From NCBI RefSeq assembly GCF_009296315.1, contig NZ_WHLY01000002.1, positions 5,678,501-5,742,500 on the forward strand: a DNA stretch of 64,000 nt, written 5' to 3'. Position 1 is the stretch's first letter; each line of letters begins with the position of its first letter. Below the pieces are notes generated by a model. It searched no databases. It was not told the DNA's origin and saw nothing but the letters and a program-made list of their open reading frames with translations. This document shows, one piece after another, positions 43,872-52,552 of this stretch. The position numbers and the translations under genes were made by a program. The stretch comes from Salmonirosea aquatica. Its GTDB lineage: Bacteria > Bacteroidota > Bacteroidia > Cytophagales > Spirosomataceae.

Positions 43872-44582
43872 TTATTGAATCTGAGCCAATACAGCACTAT
43901 GACAAGCAACTACGGCGGCGGTTTCGGTGCGTAAGCGGGTATCTCCAAGCGAAACTGGCTTAAAATCCGCTGCCTGTGCTGCCTCAATTTCCGCAGTACT
44001 AAAATCTCCTTCGGGTCCGATCAGAATTTCGACTGGACGTACAGGAGATAATTGCTGTATCAAATGCCTAGGAATATCCTCAGAAGCCACATAAGCTATA
44101 TAACGTTCCTTTGCCTCGACCTGACCTAAATAAGTATCTAAATTTAAAAAATACGCGAACTCTGGCAAATGAAATTGTTGTGACTGCTTCATAGCCGACA
44201 GCGCCACTCTGATTAGCCGCTCAGGATTTAGCACCCGTTTCATTGTTTCCCGATGCGTATGCTCGGAAATAACAAACTGTATTTTGTGAACCCCCAACTC
44301 AGTCATTTTTTCAACCATCCATTCGTTTCTCTCCGCTTTCCGGGTTGGACAGATGGCCATATGGATTCGATAGTCTGGCAAGGGTACCTGATAAAAATCG
44401 CGTACCTGATATTCCACCCGCTTTGGATTGATACTGACAATTGTACCCTTGGAAACTCCTCCCCGCCCATCAGTCACCACAAGCTCATCCCCTGGCCTTG
44501 CCCGTAGAACTTTTATACAATGATGGGCTTCATCAGTTTCCAAAAAGTGTTTTTTATTATCGGGCTGGTAAAAGACATGCAT
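43872..44582 (-). CDS. rsmE: 16S rRNA (uracil-1498-N3)-methyltransferase RsmE
   Basis: The 236-residue protein has an N-terminal PUA-like part (ETDEAHHCIKVLRARPGDELVVTDGRG) and a C-terminal SPOUT knot domain: ICPTRKAERNEWMVEKMTELGV, ISEHTHRE, IGPEGDFSTAEIEAA and PVSLGDTRLRTETAAVVA. This is the standard RsmE layout; the enzyme methylates N3 of U1498 in 16S rRNA. Length matches the family (about 240). Confidence 0.95.
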   Translation of the reverse strand: MHVFYQPDNKKHFLETDEAHHCIKVLRARPGDELVVTDGRGGVSKGTIVSINPKRVEYQVRDFYQVPLPDYRIHMAICPTRKAERNEWMVEKMTELGVHKIQFVISEHTHRETMKRVLNPERLIRVALSAMKQSQQFHLPEFAYFLNLDTYLGQVEAKERYIAYVASEDIPRHLIQQLSPVRPVEILIGPEGDFSTAEIEAAQAADFKPVSLGDTRLRTETAAVVACHSAVLAQIQ

Positions 44583-44978
44583 AACAATTGATCAAAATGA
44601 GACAAAGCGTGGAAGCTATCCAAACAAAGGTAAGGTTTGGATTATTCAATGAAGTAGTTCAATACCCATCTATAGAGGATTTATCAAAATATTGAAAAAC
44701 TGTATTTTAGTCAACTTCCCCTGTTTCTAGTCCTTTTTGGCTAAAAAACCTACCAATTTTATGCTTTAATCCGAAATAAAGGGCTTATTTAAGAAAAAGT
44801 GGTTCTTTCTAATTTATAGTTAAAATACACACAAAAAACTAGAAATATTACAATAAACATAATTATATCACTGCCAATTTGAATTTTTGTTCAAGAAAAT
44901 TTTATAAAATTAACTATATCCACTATTATTGTGATGTAGTTTATAAAATAGTATAAAATATCTCTTCTCGGTACGATC
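44583..44978 (+). promoter_or_regulatory. AT-rich upstream region of the GSII gene
   Basis: Nearly 400 bases without a gene, between divergent rsmE and glutamine synthetase II. It is very AT-rich near the gene and has three copies of TATAAAAT-like sequence (around 44903, 44941 and 44952). A regulatory leader or promoter is expected here, but no clean TTG/TAnnTTTG or sigma-54 pattern could be identified. Confidence 0.4.
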
Positions 44979-45992
44979 ATGGCAAAAGCTAAACTTGAGT
45001 ACATCTGGCTGGATGGTTATAAGCCTACCCAAAGCCTACGCAGTAAAACAAAAATTGAAAATGATTTCAGCGGAAATCTCGAAGACTGCCCCATGTGGTC
45101 ATTTGACGGATCATCGACAGAACAAGCCGCCGGCGGATCTTCCGACTGTTTGTTAAAGCCGGTATACATCTGCCCCGATCCACAGCGTAAAGATGGATTT
45201 CTGGTGATGTGCGAAGTGCTTAATGCCGATGGAACGGCTCATGAATCCAATGGTCGTGCCTCCATCGAAGACGATGATAACGATTTTTGGTTTGGTTTCG
45301 AGCAGGAGTATTTCCTATGGGATCCTGAGACTAATATGCCTTTAGGTTTTCCTGCTAACGGCTACCCCGCTCCCCAAGGCCCTTACTATTGCTCAGTAGG
45401 TGCCAAGAACGCCTTTGGTCGTGAGATCGTTGAAGAACATCTGGACGTTTGTCTCGATGCAGGCTTGAATGTGGAAGGTATCAATGCCGAAGTGGCAGCG
45501 GGCCAATGGGAATTCCAGATTTTTGCTAAAGGAGCTGCGGAAGCTGGTGATCAAATCTGGATTGCCCGTTATCTTCTGGAGCGTATCGGTGAGAAATATG
45601 GAGTTGCAATCAACTGGCACTGCAAGCCTCTGGGTGCTACCGACTGGAATGGCTCAGGTATGCACGCCAACTTCTCTAACTCAGTGTTGCGTACGGCCGG
45701 AAACAAAGAAACTTACGACGCCATTTGCAAATCTTTTGCACCCGTTGTGGCTGAACATATCGCCGTGTACGGAGCCGATAATCACCTACGTCTCACCGGT
45801 AAGCACGAAACGCAATCTATTGATCAGTTCAGCTACGGTATTTCTGACCGTGGTGCCTCCATCCGCATTCCCATCGCGACGGTTGAGCGCGGCTGGAAAG
45901 GTTGGCTGGAAGACCGTCGCCCCAATTCGGCTGCTGATCCTTATAAAGTTGCTGCCCGAATTATTAAAACTGTTAAATCGGCGAAAGTATAG
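44979..45992 (+). CDS. Glutamine synthetase, type II (eukaryotic-like GSII)
   Basis: The 337-residue protein matches the small GSII class. WSFDGSSTEQAAGGSSDC and KPVYICPDPQR form the N-terminal beta-grasp part; the catalytic domain has WFGFEQEYFLWD, GINAEVAAGQWEFQIF, YGVAINWHCKPLG, DWNGSGMHANFS, GKHETQ and IPIATVERGWKGWLEDRRPNSAADPY. GSII makes glutamine from glutamate and ammonia with ATP and works as an octamer/decamer in the cytoplasm. It is a lone rightward gene in a window that also has GSIII. Regulation is presumably nitrogen-dependent; the long upstream region is suggestive. Confidence 0.95.
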   Translation: MAKAKLEYIWLDGYKPTQSLRSKTKIENDFSGNLEDCPMWSFDGSSTEQAAGGSSDCLLKPVYICPDPQRKDGFLVMCEVLNADGTAHESNGRASIEDDDNDFWFGFEQEYFLWDPETNMPLGFPANGYPAPQGPYYCSVGAKNAFGREIVEEHLDVCLDAGLNVEGINAEVAAGQWEFQIFAKGAAEAGDQIWIARYLLERIGEKYGVAINWHCKPLGATDWNGSGMHANFSNSVLRTAGNKETYDAICKSFAPVVAEHIAVYGADNHLRLTGKHETQSIDQFSYGISDRGASIRIPIATVERGWKGWLEDRRPNSAADPYKVAARIIKTVKSAKV

Positions 45993-46005
45993 CGTTTGCA
46001 ATTGT

Positions 46006-46057
46006 GTATAAAACAAAAGAGCTCCCGGTGGAAACCGGGAGCTCTTTTGTTTTATAC
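46006..46057. terminator. 24-bp perfect hairpin after GSII
   Basis: Bases 46006-46029 and 46034-46057 are perfect reverse complements around a four-base loop, starting 14 bases after the GSII stop. It ends in A/T-rich arms that act as poly-T on either strand, so it may also serve the convergent unknown gene (stop at 46085). Confidence 0.8.
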
Positions 46058-46084
46058 GATACATAAAGTATATATTCCTGATGA

Positions 46085-46645
46085 TCAATCCTCTTCTTCT
46101 TCCTCGCTACTTCTAAAAGAATAAACCCCTTTATCAAGATTCAGACGACCGGCATTAAAATGGGCAATAAAATCGTTGATAACCTTTTCTGAGATTTCAT
46201 CCTTATTTAATCCAACTTCCAAACCGATTCCATATTCAAAATCAGTATCGATTTCTACGTGCTCAGAAACCTTAATCTCCTCGTCCTCTTCAATTTCTTC
46301 AATAAATTCAGTAAGAAGTAGCTCAGCTTCTTCGTCCTTGTCAGGATCCTCGGCCATGTCTAGCCCCCGTTCATCAGGAGGAAGGTACCCTGGTATTTGC
46401 TTCTGTACGCGTTCCAAGGCCATATCATACACTAATGTAGAATGGTGGAGCCGCAGTGTATAAATCAGGGCATCGTATACGACCTCACGTGAATTATGGT
46501 ACCCTATGAATTGCACATGTGCATGCTCATTATTTTCGTACTCATCTTCATCAAATTCATCTTCGACGTATATGAAATTCATGCCTTCAGCCCTGCATTC
46601 CTTTTTTAGTTGGGCAATTTCTTCGGGATCGAAACCGGGATTCAT
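46085..46645 (-). CDS. Unknown acidic protein, between GSII and GSIII genes
   Basis: From ATG 46643-46645, 186 residues with an unusual amount of Glu and Asp. Segments seen: NPGFDPEEIAQLKKECRAEGM at the start, FIYVEDEFDEDEYENNEHAHV, a hydrophobic-plus-charged middle (VVYDALIYTLRLHHSTLVYDMALERVQ), KDEEAELLLTEFIEEIEEDEE and a final run SSEEEEED. No signal peptide or membrane helix. I do not recognise a family. It is flanked by both glutamine synthetase genes, so a link with nitrogen control is possible but only by location. Confidence 0.75.
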   Translation of the reverse strand: MNPGFDPEEIAQLKKECRAEGMNFIYVEDEFDEDEYENNEHAHVQFIGYHNSREVVYDALIYTLRLHHSTLVYDMALERVQKQIPGYLPPDERGLDMAEDPDKDEEAELLLTEFIEEIEEDEEIKVSEHVEIDTDFEYGIGLEVGLNKDEISEKVINDFIAHFNAGRLNLDKGVYSFRSSEEEEED

Positions 46646-46872
46646 AATGCTGATTAATTGTTGTTTAGATTGATCTCCATTAAAAAATTCAACGGGCAAA
46701 TTTACGATTTATCACCAAATATGACTTATCACCCAATAATTTGTCAAAAAATATCCAAACTTCATTTTCTGGCGGGTAATGCCATGCGTAGATGAAGGAA
46801 GTTTCTATCACAATATACCAATTTTTGGAAAGGTAATTTGAAAGAAATTCATATCGTACCATGAATATTGAA

Positions 46873-46906
46873 TAAAAAAGGGATGCTAACTTGAATTAGC
46901 ATCCCT
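46873..46906 (-). terminator. Intrinsic terminator after GSIII (leftward)
   Basis: Arms AGGGATGCTAA (46879-46889) and its complement (46896-46906) with a six-base loop, followed on the minus strand by a T-run (A-run 46874-46879 on +). It lies five bases beyond the GSIII stop (46911). Confidence 0.85.
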
Positions 46907-46910
46907 CCTG

Positions 46911-49097
46911 TCAACGGATGAAAAGCATTTCCCGATACTTGACTAGTGGCCAGTCTTCGTCGTCAATTACGAGCTCAAGTTTGTCTACATGGTACCGAAT
47001 ACGATCAAAATAGCCTTTGACGTTCTCCGTATAGGATCTTGCTTTCTCAACCAGGTCTTCCAAAGAGTTAGCAGTTTTCCGGCTCTCAGTCATTTCATAC
47101 ACTAGCTTTTTAATAATGATTACGTGACTGGAAATTTCGCTAATGATTTCCCGAATTGGGGCAGCTTCGTCGTGCATGTCAAGATCTGATAGGGAGCGGG
47201 CCGTTTGAGCTAGTTTAAATTGGTACTTGACCGCGGTCGATACAATGTGGTTAAGAGCCAAATCACCAATTACCCGAGATTCGATCTGGATTTTCTTGAT
47301 AAAGTTTTCCAGTTCGATATCATAACGGGCGTGCAATTCACGGCTATTGAGTACCTCTAGCTTTTCAAATAATGACATCGTAGCATTGTGGGTATATACT
47401 CCCAGCGCCTCATAAGTGGTTTTGATATTGGACAAGCCGCGTTTTTGAGCTTCCTCGACCCAATCATCAGAGTACCCATTGCCTTCGAAGAGAATGCGTT
47501 TGGAATCAGTGTAGTACTTCTTCAGGATTTCCACAACCGCGATTTTTTTCTCTTCACCCGTAGCAAGTCGTTCGTCAAGTTCTTTTTTGAAAGCAAACAA
47601 TTGATTGGCCACAATGGTGTTCAATACAATCATGGGGGAAGCGCTGTTAGCATTGCCCCCAACGGCCCGGTATTCAAACTTATTTCCGGTAAATGCGAAG
47701 GGTGAGGTACGGTTCCGGTCCGTATTGTCCCGGAAAAGTTGAGGTATCCGGTTAATTCCGAGCTTATAATAAAAATTTTCGCCCTTTTCCAGCGTGATCT
47801 CCCCACTATCCACCAAATCTTCCAGCATGCGGGTCAGTTGAGCGCCTAAAAATACCGAAACGATGGCAGGAGGAGCCTCATTAGCCCCCAAACGGTGTTC
47901 ATTGCCCGCCGAAGCGATTGACGCCCGCAATAGATCGGCGTTATCGTGGACCGCTTTGATTACATTCACCAGGAAAGTCAGAAACCGCAGATTCTCTTTA
48001 GGTTTGGAGGTAGGTGCCAGCAGATTGATTCCCGTATCGGTGGCAATGGCCCAGTTGTTATGTTTGCCACTTCCGTTGATCCCGGCAAAAGGTTTTTCGT
48101 GAAAAAGTACCTTAAAACTATGCTTTTCGGCTACTTTCTGCATCAGATCCATCAATAAAGCATTATGATCGATCGCCAGGTTAACCTCTTCAAAGGTAGG
48201 TGCACACTCAAATTGCCCGGGAGCTACCTCATTGTGACGGGTGCGGACTGGAATTCCTAGCTTGAGGGCTTCAAACTCAAAATCAACCATGAACGCATTG
48301 ACGCGGGGGGAAATAGAGCCAAAGTAGTGATCTTCTAACTGTTGGCCTCTGGCCGGGCCATGTCCAAATACCGTACGTCCCGCCATCACCAGATCAGGAC
48401 GGGCATAATACAACGCTTTATCAACCAAAAAATATTCCTGTTCTATTCCAAGAGTGGCGGTCACCTTGGTAACATCACGATTGAAATACTGGCAAACACT
48501 GGTAGCCGCTTTATCCAAAACATTCAGTGCCCTCAATAGTGGCGCTTTATAATCCAGTGCCTCGCCTGTGTAGGCAATAAAGACCGAGGGCACGCACAAA
48601 GTTTTCCCCCCCGCTCCATTATCCATCAAAAAAGCAGGGGAGCTTGGATCCCAGCCTGTGTACCCCCTTGCTTCAAAGGTAGCCCTGATACCGCCGCTGG
48701 GAAACGAAGAGGCATCGGGTTCCTGTTGTACCAGGGCGCTGCCCTTGAATTTCTCAATTGCCTTACCGTTTGAAGTAAGATCAAAGAACGAATCGTGTTT
48801 TTCGGCGGTTGTTCCGGTCAGAGGTTGAAACCAGTGCGTATAATGGGTTGCGCCGCGTGAAATAGCCCATGATTTCATGGCGGTGGCTACCTCTTCGGCT
48901 ACCTCGCGGTCAATGTGTGACCCTGAACGAATGGCGTTGGATATTTTTATATAGGCTTCGGGCGAAAGCAGAGTCCGCATGGTTTCTTCTTTGAAGGTGT
49001 TGATACCATATAGCTCTGTTATTTTCTCGGCTGGAGGTACCAGGGGCAAAGCCTGCCGACTCAAGGAAACTTCGATTGCTTTCGATCTGTATGACAT
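46911..49097 (-). CDS. glnN: Glutamine synthetase, type III (GlnN)
   Basis: The 728-residue protein is the large GSIII class of Bacteroidota and cyanobacteria. It has GATHYTHWFQPLTGTTAEKHDSFFD near residue 85, LGIEQEYFLVD near 225, RHNEVAPGQFECAPTFEEV near 295, INGSGKHNNWAI and HRLGANEAPPAI near 400, then the arginine-rich DRNRTSPFAFTGNKFEYRAVGG. It makes glutamine in the cytoplasm and is usually induced by nitrogen limitation. Next to it are GSII, Amt and a porin, indicating an ammonium assimilation region. Leftward, single gene. Confidence 0.96.
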   Translation of the reverse strand: MSYRSKAIEVSLSRQALPLVPPAEKITELYGINTFKEETMRTLLSPEAYIKISNAIRSGSHIDREVAEEVATAMKSWAISRGATHYTHWFQPLTGTTAEKHDSFFDLTSNGKAIEKFKGSALVQQEPDASSFPSGGIRATFEARGYTGWDPSSPAFLMDNGAGGKTLCVPSVFIAYTGEALDYKAPLLRALNVLDKAATSVCQYFNRDVTKVTATLGIEQEYFLVDKALYYARPDLVMAGRTVFGHGPARGQQLEDHYFGSISPRVNAFMVDFEFEALKLGIPVRTRHNEVAPGQFECAPTFEEVNLAIDHNALLMDLMQKVAEKHSFKVLFHEKPFAGINGSGKHNNWAIATDTGINLLAPTSKPKENLRFLTFLVNVIKAVHDNADLLRASIASAGNEHRLGANEAPPAIVSVFLGAQLTRMLEDLVDSGEITLEKGENFYYKLGINRIPQLFRDNTDRNRTSPFAFTGNKFEYRAVGGNANSASPMIVLNTIVANQLFAFKKELDERLATGEEKKIAVVEILKKYYTDSKRILFEGNGYSDDWVEEAQKRGLSNIKTTYEALGVYTHNATMSLFEKLEVLNSRELHARYDIELENFIKKIQIESRVIGDLALNHIVSTAVKYQFKLAQTARSLSDLDMHDEAAPIREIISEISSHVIIIKKLVYEMTESRKTANSLEDLVEKARSYTENVKGYFDRIRYHVDKLELVIDDEDWPLVKYREMLFIR

Positions 49098-49179
49098 AGA
49101 AAATGTAATATGTTAGTAGTTAATTTCAACTATAAGGCCAAATGGACTCAAAAATAATTGCCGGACCAAGATAATTACC

Positions 49180-51042
49180 ATGTTTATACGAAATTGCCTT
49201 CCTTCTTTACTTTACCGTTTAAATGTACCCTTTTTCCTGATCCTTGCCTGGGTAGTGGTTTTCCAGCTGTTACGCTGTATTTTTTTTGGGTATCAGTATT
49301 TTTCGGGTAATGCCGATACCCCCACCGTGCTTCTTCAATCCGCCTGGCATGGGCTGTCTATGGATCTCTCTATGGCCTCCTACCTGATGCTACTCCCCAC
49401 GCTACTGCTATCATTTACCGCCCGCAAGTGGCTCTGGTACCTTCGTGGAATGTTATATTATTCGTATTTCATATCTTTAATCGTTTCCCTAATTGTTACC
49501 GCTGATTTGGAAGTGTTCAAAGCCTGGCACTTTCGACTCGACACTACCCCCTTGTATTTTCTGGAACACCCCAACGAGGCGTTTGCCTCGGCCAGTTCCT
49601 CTCCACTTTTATTGTTACTTTTCATTCTGCTTATTCTGATTACCCTGATCTCGCTATTTCAGGCAAAGATTATTAAACATCTACTTGTCTCTTTTGAACC
49701 TTCATCTCCCTGGCTGACTCCGCTCCTTTTCCTATTCATTACTGCTACTCTCATTATCCCGATCCGGGGCGGACTTGGATTGGCCCCCATGAACCAAAGC
49801 CGGGTATATTACTCAAGCGATAATTTCGCCAATCAACTGGCAGTAAATGCCACCTGGAACTTTTTCAGTTCCGCCGTAAAGGGAACGGGCAGAAAGAATA
49901 ACCCCTTTATCTCTATGTCTCCCGAGGTTGCGCATACCCGACTGAATTCTTTACGGCCTGTGTCAAGTGGGATTGTGCAAATCATTGAACCGAAACAAAA
50001 AATTAATGTCCTGCTAATTATCTGGGAAAGCTTAACCGCCAAGGTCGTATCGTCTCTCGGCGGACTACCTGGCATTACACCTAATTTTGACTCGCTTACC
50101 AGGCAGGGAGTACTCTTTACAAACCTGTATGCCAGCGGCGACCGTAGTCCGAAGGGGATCGTAGCAATATTAAGCGGCTATCCCGCCCAGCCTACTACCT
50201 CGATCATATCCTTTCCTACCAAAACAGCATCCCTCTCCTCCTTACCTCGCACACTAAAAGAGCACGGATACCAAAACTCGTTTTATTACGGTGGTGAAAC
50301 TGAATTTGCCAACATTAAATCCTACCTTTTACAGCACGGATTCGATCGCATCATAGACCACAATAACTTTGCATCTTCTGAGAAAAACTCTAAATGGGGA
50401 GCTCACGATCATATAGTATTCAATCGTTTACTGGTAGATCTTAATAGTCAGAAAACTCCTTTTTTCACTACCCTTTTTACGTTAAGCAGTCACGAACCAT
50501 TTGAGGTGCCTGAAAAAACTGCCATTCCAGGCCAGGATATCGAGCATAAGTTCCTGAACTCCCTTCACTACACGGATGCAAGCTTGGGGAATTTTATACG
50601 GCAAGCTCAAACGAAGCCCTGGTGGAGAAATACTTTGATTGTCATCGTGGCAGATCACGGCCATCCGCTCCCCAAAACCGCTAGTGATCGGTCGTCAGAG
50701 TTCCGCATCCCTATGCTTTGGCTCGGTGGACCTGTTGAACAAAAAGGTATCAAGGTAGATACCTTAGGATCGCAAACCGATTTAGCAGCAACCCTGTTGG
50801 ACCAACTCGGTTATGATTCCACCGGATTTTCATGGAGCAATGGTCTACTACGAAAGGGGCGTATTCCCTACGCGTTTTATTCATTTAATAATGGATTTGG
50901 ATGGGTGAGACCCAGGGGTACCCTGGTCTATGACAATATTGGTAAACGGGAAGTTGAAAGCAGCGGAAACCTGAATCCCAATGATAAGGAAACAGGAAAA
51001 GCCTATCTCCAATCGTTGTTTGGGGATTATTTGAAGCGTTAA
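49180..51042 (+). CDS. LTA-synthase-like membrane sulfatase/phosphoglycerol transferase
   Basis: The 620-residue protein has five N-terminal membrane helices (residues 15-215) and an extracytoplasmic alkaline-phosphatase-fold domain. That domain includes INVLLIIWESLTAKVVSSLGG (metal Glu), the catalytic-residue loop FTNLYASGDRSPKGIVAILSGYP, FYYGGETEFANIKSY, WGAHDHIVF and VIVADHGHPLP (metal ligands). Gram-positive LtaS builds lipoteichoic acid; in Bacteroidota homologues likely transfer phosphoglycerol or phosphoethanolamine to surface lipids. It is divergent from GSIII and followed by mtaB. Exact substrate unknown. Confidence 0.88.
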   Translation: MFIRNCLPSLLYRLNVPFFLILAWVVVFQLLRCIFFGYQYFSGNADTPTVLLQSAWHGLSMDLSMASYLMLLPTLLLSFTARKWLWYLRGMLYYSYFISLIVSLIVTADLEVFKAWHFRLDTTPLYFLEHPNEAFASASSSPLLLLLFILLILITLISLFQAKIIKHLLVSFEPSSPWLTPLLFLFITATLIIPIRGGLGLAPMNQSRVYYSSDNFANQLAVNATWNFFSSAVKGTGRKNNPFISMSPEVAHTRLNSLRPVSSGIVQIIEPKQKINVLLIIWESLTAKVVSSLGGLPGITPNFDSLTRQGVLFTNLYASGDRSPKGIVAILSGYPAQPTTSIISFPTKTASLSSLPRTLKEHGYQNSFYYGGETEFANIKSYLLQHGFDRIIDHNNFASSEKNSKWGAHDHIVFNRLLVDLNSQKTPFFTTLFTLSSHEPFEVPEKTAIPGQDIEHKFLNSLHYTDASLGNFIRQAQTKPWWRNTLIVIVADHGHPLPKTASDRSSEFRIPMLWLGGPVEQKGIKVDTLGSQTDLAATLLDQLGYDSTGFSWSNGLLRKGRIPYAFYSFNNGFGWVRPRGTLVYDNIGKREVESSGNLNPNDKETGKAYLQSLFGDYLKR

Positions 51043-51063
51043 TTTCGAAATAACGTACCTTTG
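51030..51063 (+). promoter_or_regulatory. Candidate promoter for mtaB
   Basis: TTTG at 51030-51033 and TACCTTTG at 51056-51063, 22 bases apart, match the Bacteroidota -33/-7 pattern with slightly long spacing. The mtaB ATG is at 51068, so a transcript from here would be nearly leaderless, which argues for caution. Confidence 0.35.
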
Positions 51064-51067
51064 CATT

Positions 51068-52408
51068 ATGAATAATACTAGTACGAAACGAGTTGCCTTC
51101 TACACTCTGGGATGCAAACTCAATTACTCGGAAACATCCTCCATTTCCCGGATGTTCGAACAAGGGGGGTACCTTAAGGTGGAATTCAATCAGAATCCCG
51201 ACATATTTATCATCAATACTTGTTCGGTCACAGAGAATGCTGACAAGAAATGCCGCAAGATTGTGCGGGAAGCTCAGCAAATCAATCCCAACGCCTATGT
51301 GGCAGTAATTGGCTGTTACGCTCAGCTTAAACCCAGGGAAATTTCTGAAATTCCCGGCGTGGATGCCGTGTTGGGCGCCGCAGAAAAATTCAGGCTGATC
51401 GAGCTATTAGGTACCTTTCAGAAATCCCCATACGGACAACATGCCCGTGTGCTGGCTTCTTCGATTGGTGAGCCACTTGCCTATCACGCCTCCTTTTCTC
51501 TCAACGATCGCACCCGTACCTTCCTGAAAGTGCAGGATGGCTGCGACTACCCCTGTGCTTACTGTACCATACCGCTGGCCCGGGGCAAAAGCCGGTCCGA
51601 TACCATTGAGAATTGTGTAAGGAATGCCCACGAAATTGCGGAAAAGGGAGTAAAAGAAATTGTTCTAACTGGTGTCAATATTGGAGATTTTGGTATTCAG
51701 GAAGGAGTCCGGCGTGACAATTTCCTTCAGCTCATTCAGGCGCTCGATGAAGTTACTGGCATCGAACGGTTTCGCATTTCTTCGATTGAACCGAATCTTC
51801 TTTCCGATGATATAATTGAGTTTGTGGCCCAATCGAAGCGTTTTGTACCTCATTTTCATATTCCCCTACAATCGGGTTCCAATACTGTCCTAGGCTTGAT
51901 GCGACGGCGCTATCGGCGGGAACTTTATCAGGATAGGGTTCGAAAAATCAAAAACCTGATGCCGGACTGCTGCATTGGGGTTGATGTGATTGTAGGACAT
52001 CCCGGCGAAACCCATGAGGAGTTTTTGAATACTTACGAATTTCTGAATGAACTTGATGTGGCCTACTTTCACGTATTTACTTACTCGGAACGTGATCATA
52101 CGGCTGCCCTCGATATGGGTCCGATTGTTCCCAAGCAAGAACGGGCAGAGCGTTCAAAAATGTTGCATATTCTTTCTGAGAAAAAGAAGCGCGCCTTTTA
52201 TCAATCCCAACTCAATACTACTCATACCGTATTGTTCGAGGACGATGTTACGGCCGGGCAAATGCAGGGATTCACTGAAAATTACGTACGGGTGGTGGCT
52301 AAGTACGATCCACTACTGATCAATGAGACTAAAATTCTTTACCTGAGTTCGCTCAATGACAATGGATTGGTTGAAGTCTCTGAAAATATGGAATATTCAT
52401 TCCATTGA
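51068..52408 (+). CDS. mtaB: tRNA t6A37 methylthiotransferase MtaB
   Basis: The 446-residue protein has the MTTase N-terminal domain with three Cys (LGCKLNYSETSSI, INTCSVTENADKKCRK and VAVIGCYAQLKP). The radical-SAM domain is at about 145-380 with the CxxxCxxC motif in CDYPCAYCTIPLARGKSRS, then GVNIGDFG, HIPLQSGS and VDVIVGHPGET, followed by a TRAM domain. This Cys pattern and VLTGVNIGDFG favour MtaB over MiaB or RimO. It adds a methylthio group to t6A37 in tRNAs reading ANN codons. It follows the LTA-synthase-like gene by 25 bases. Confidence 0.92.
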   Translation: MNNTSTKRVAFYTLGCKLNYSETSSISRMFEQGGYLKVEFNQNPDIFIINTCSVTENADKKCRKIVREAQQINPNAYVAVIGCYAQLKPREISEIPGVDAVLGAAEKFRLIELLGTFQKSPYGQHARVLASSIGEPLAYHASFSLNDRTRTFLKVQDGCDYPCAYCTIPLARGKSRSDTIENCVRNAHEIAEKGVKEIVLTGVNIGDFGIQEGVRRDNFLQLIQALDEVTGIERFRISSIEPNLLSDDIIEFVAQSKRFVPHFHIPLQSGSNTVLGLMRRRYRRELYQDRVRKIKNLMPDCCIGVDVIVGHPGETHEEFLNTYEFLNELDVAYFHVFTYSERDHTAALDMGPIVPKQERAERSKMLHILSEKKKRAFYQSQLNTTHTVLFEDDVTAGQMQGFTENYVRVVAKYDPLLINETKILYLSSLNDNGLVEVSENMEYSFH

Positions 52409-52491
52409 TTCTTTACATTTACCATGTAACATTTCCGGATTGCCTCTAATAACAAAGAAGCTGCCCGCCAGTAGCAGACAACTTCTTAAAG

Positions 52492-52528
52492 TACAACAAA
52501 ACCACAGAACCACTGTGGTTTTGTTGTA
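52492..52528 (+). terminator. Hairpin between mtaB and amt
   Basis: Bases 52492-52507 and 52513-52528 are perfect complements (16 bp) around a five-base loop, with AT-rich arms. It lies 84 bases after the mtaB stop and 25 bases before the amt stop, suitable as bidirectional terminator. Confidence 0.75.
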
Positions 52529-52552
52529 TACCCACTTATTACTCAATGTAGT

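Noticed and set aside
44583-44978. Sigma-54 type promoter upstream of GSII
   Set aside because: No TGGCA-N7-TTGC pattern with the right spacing was found.
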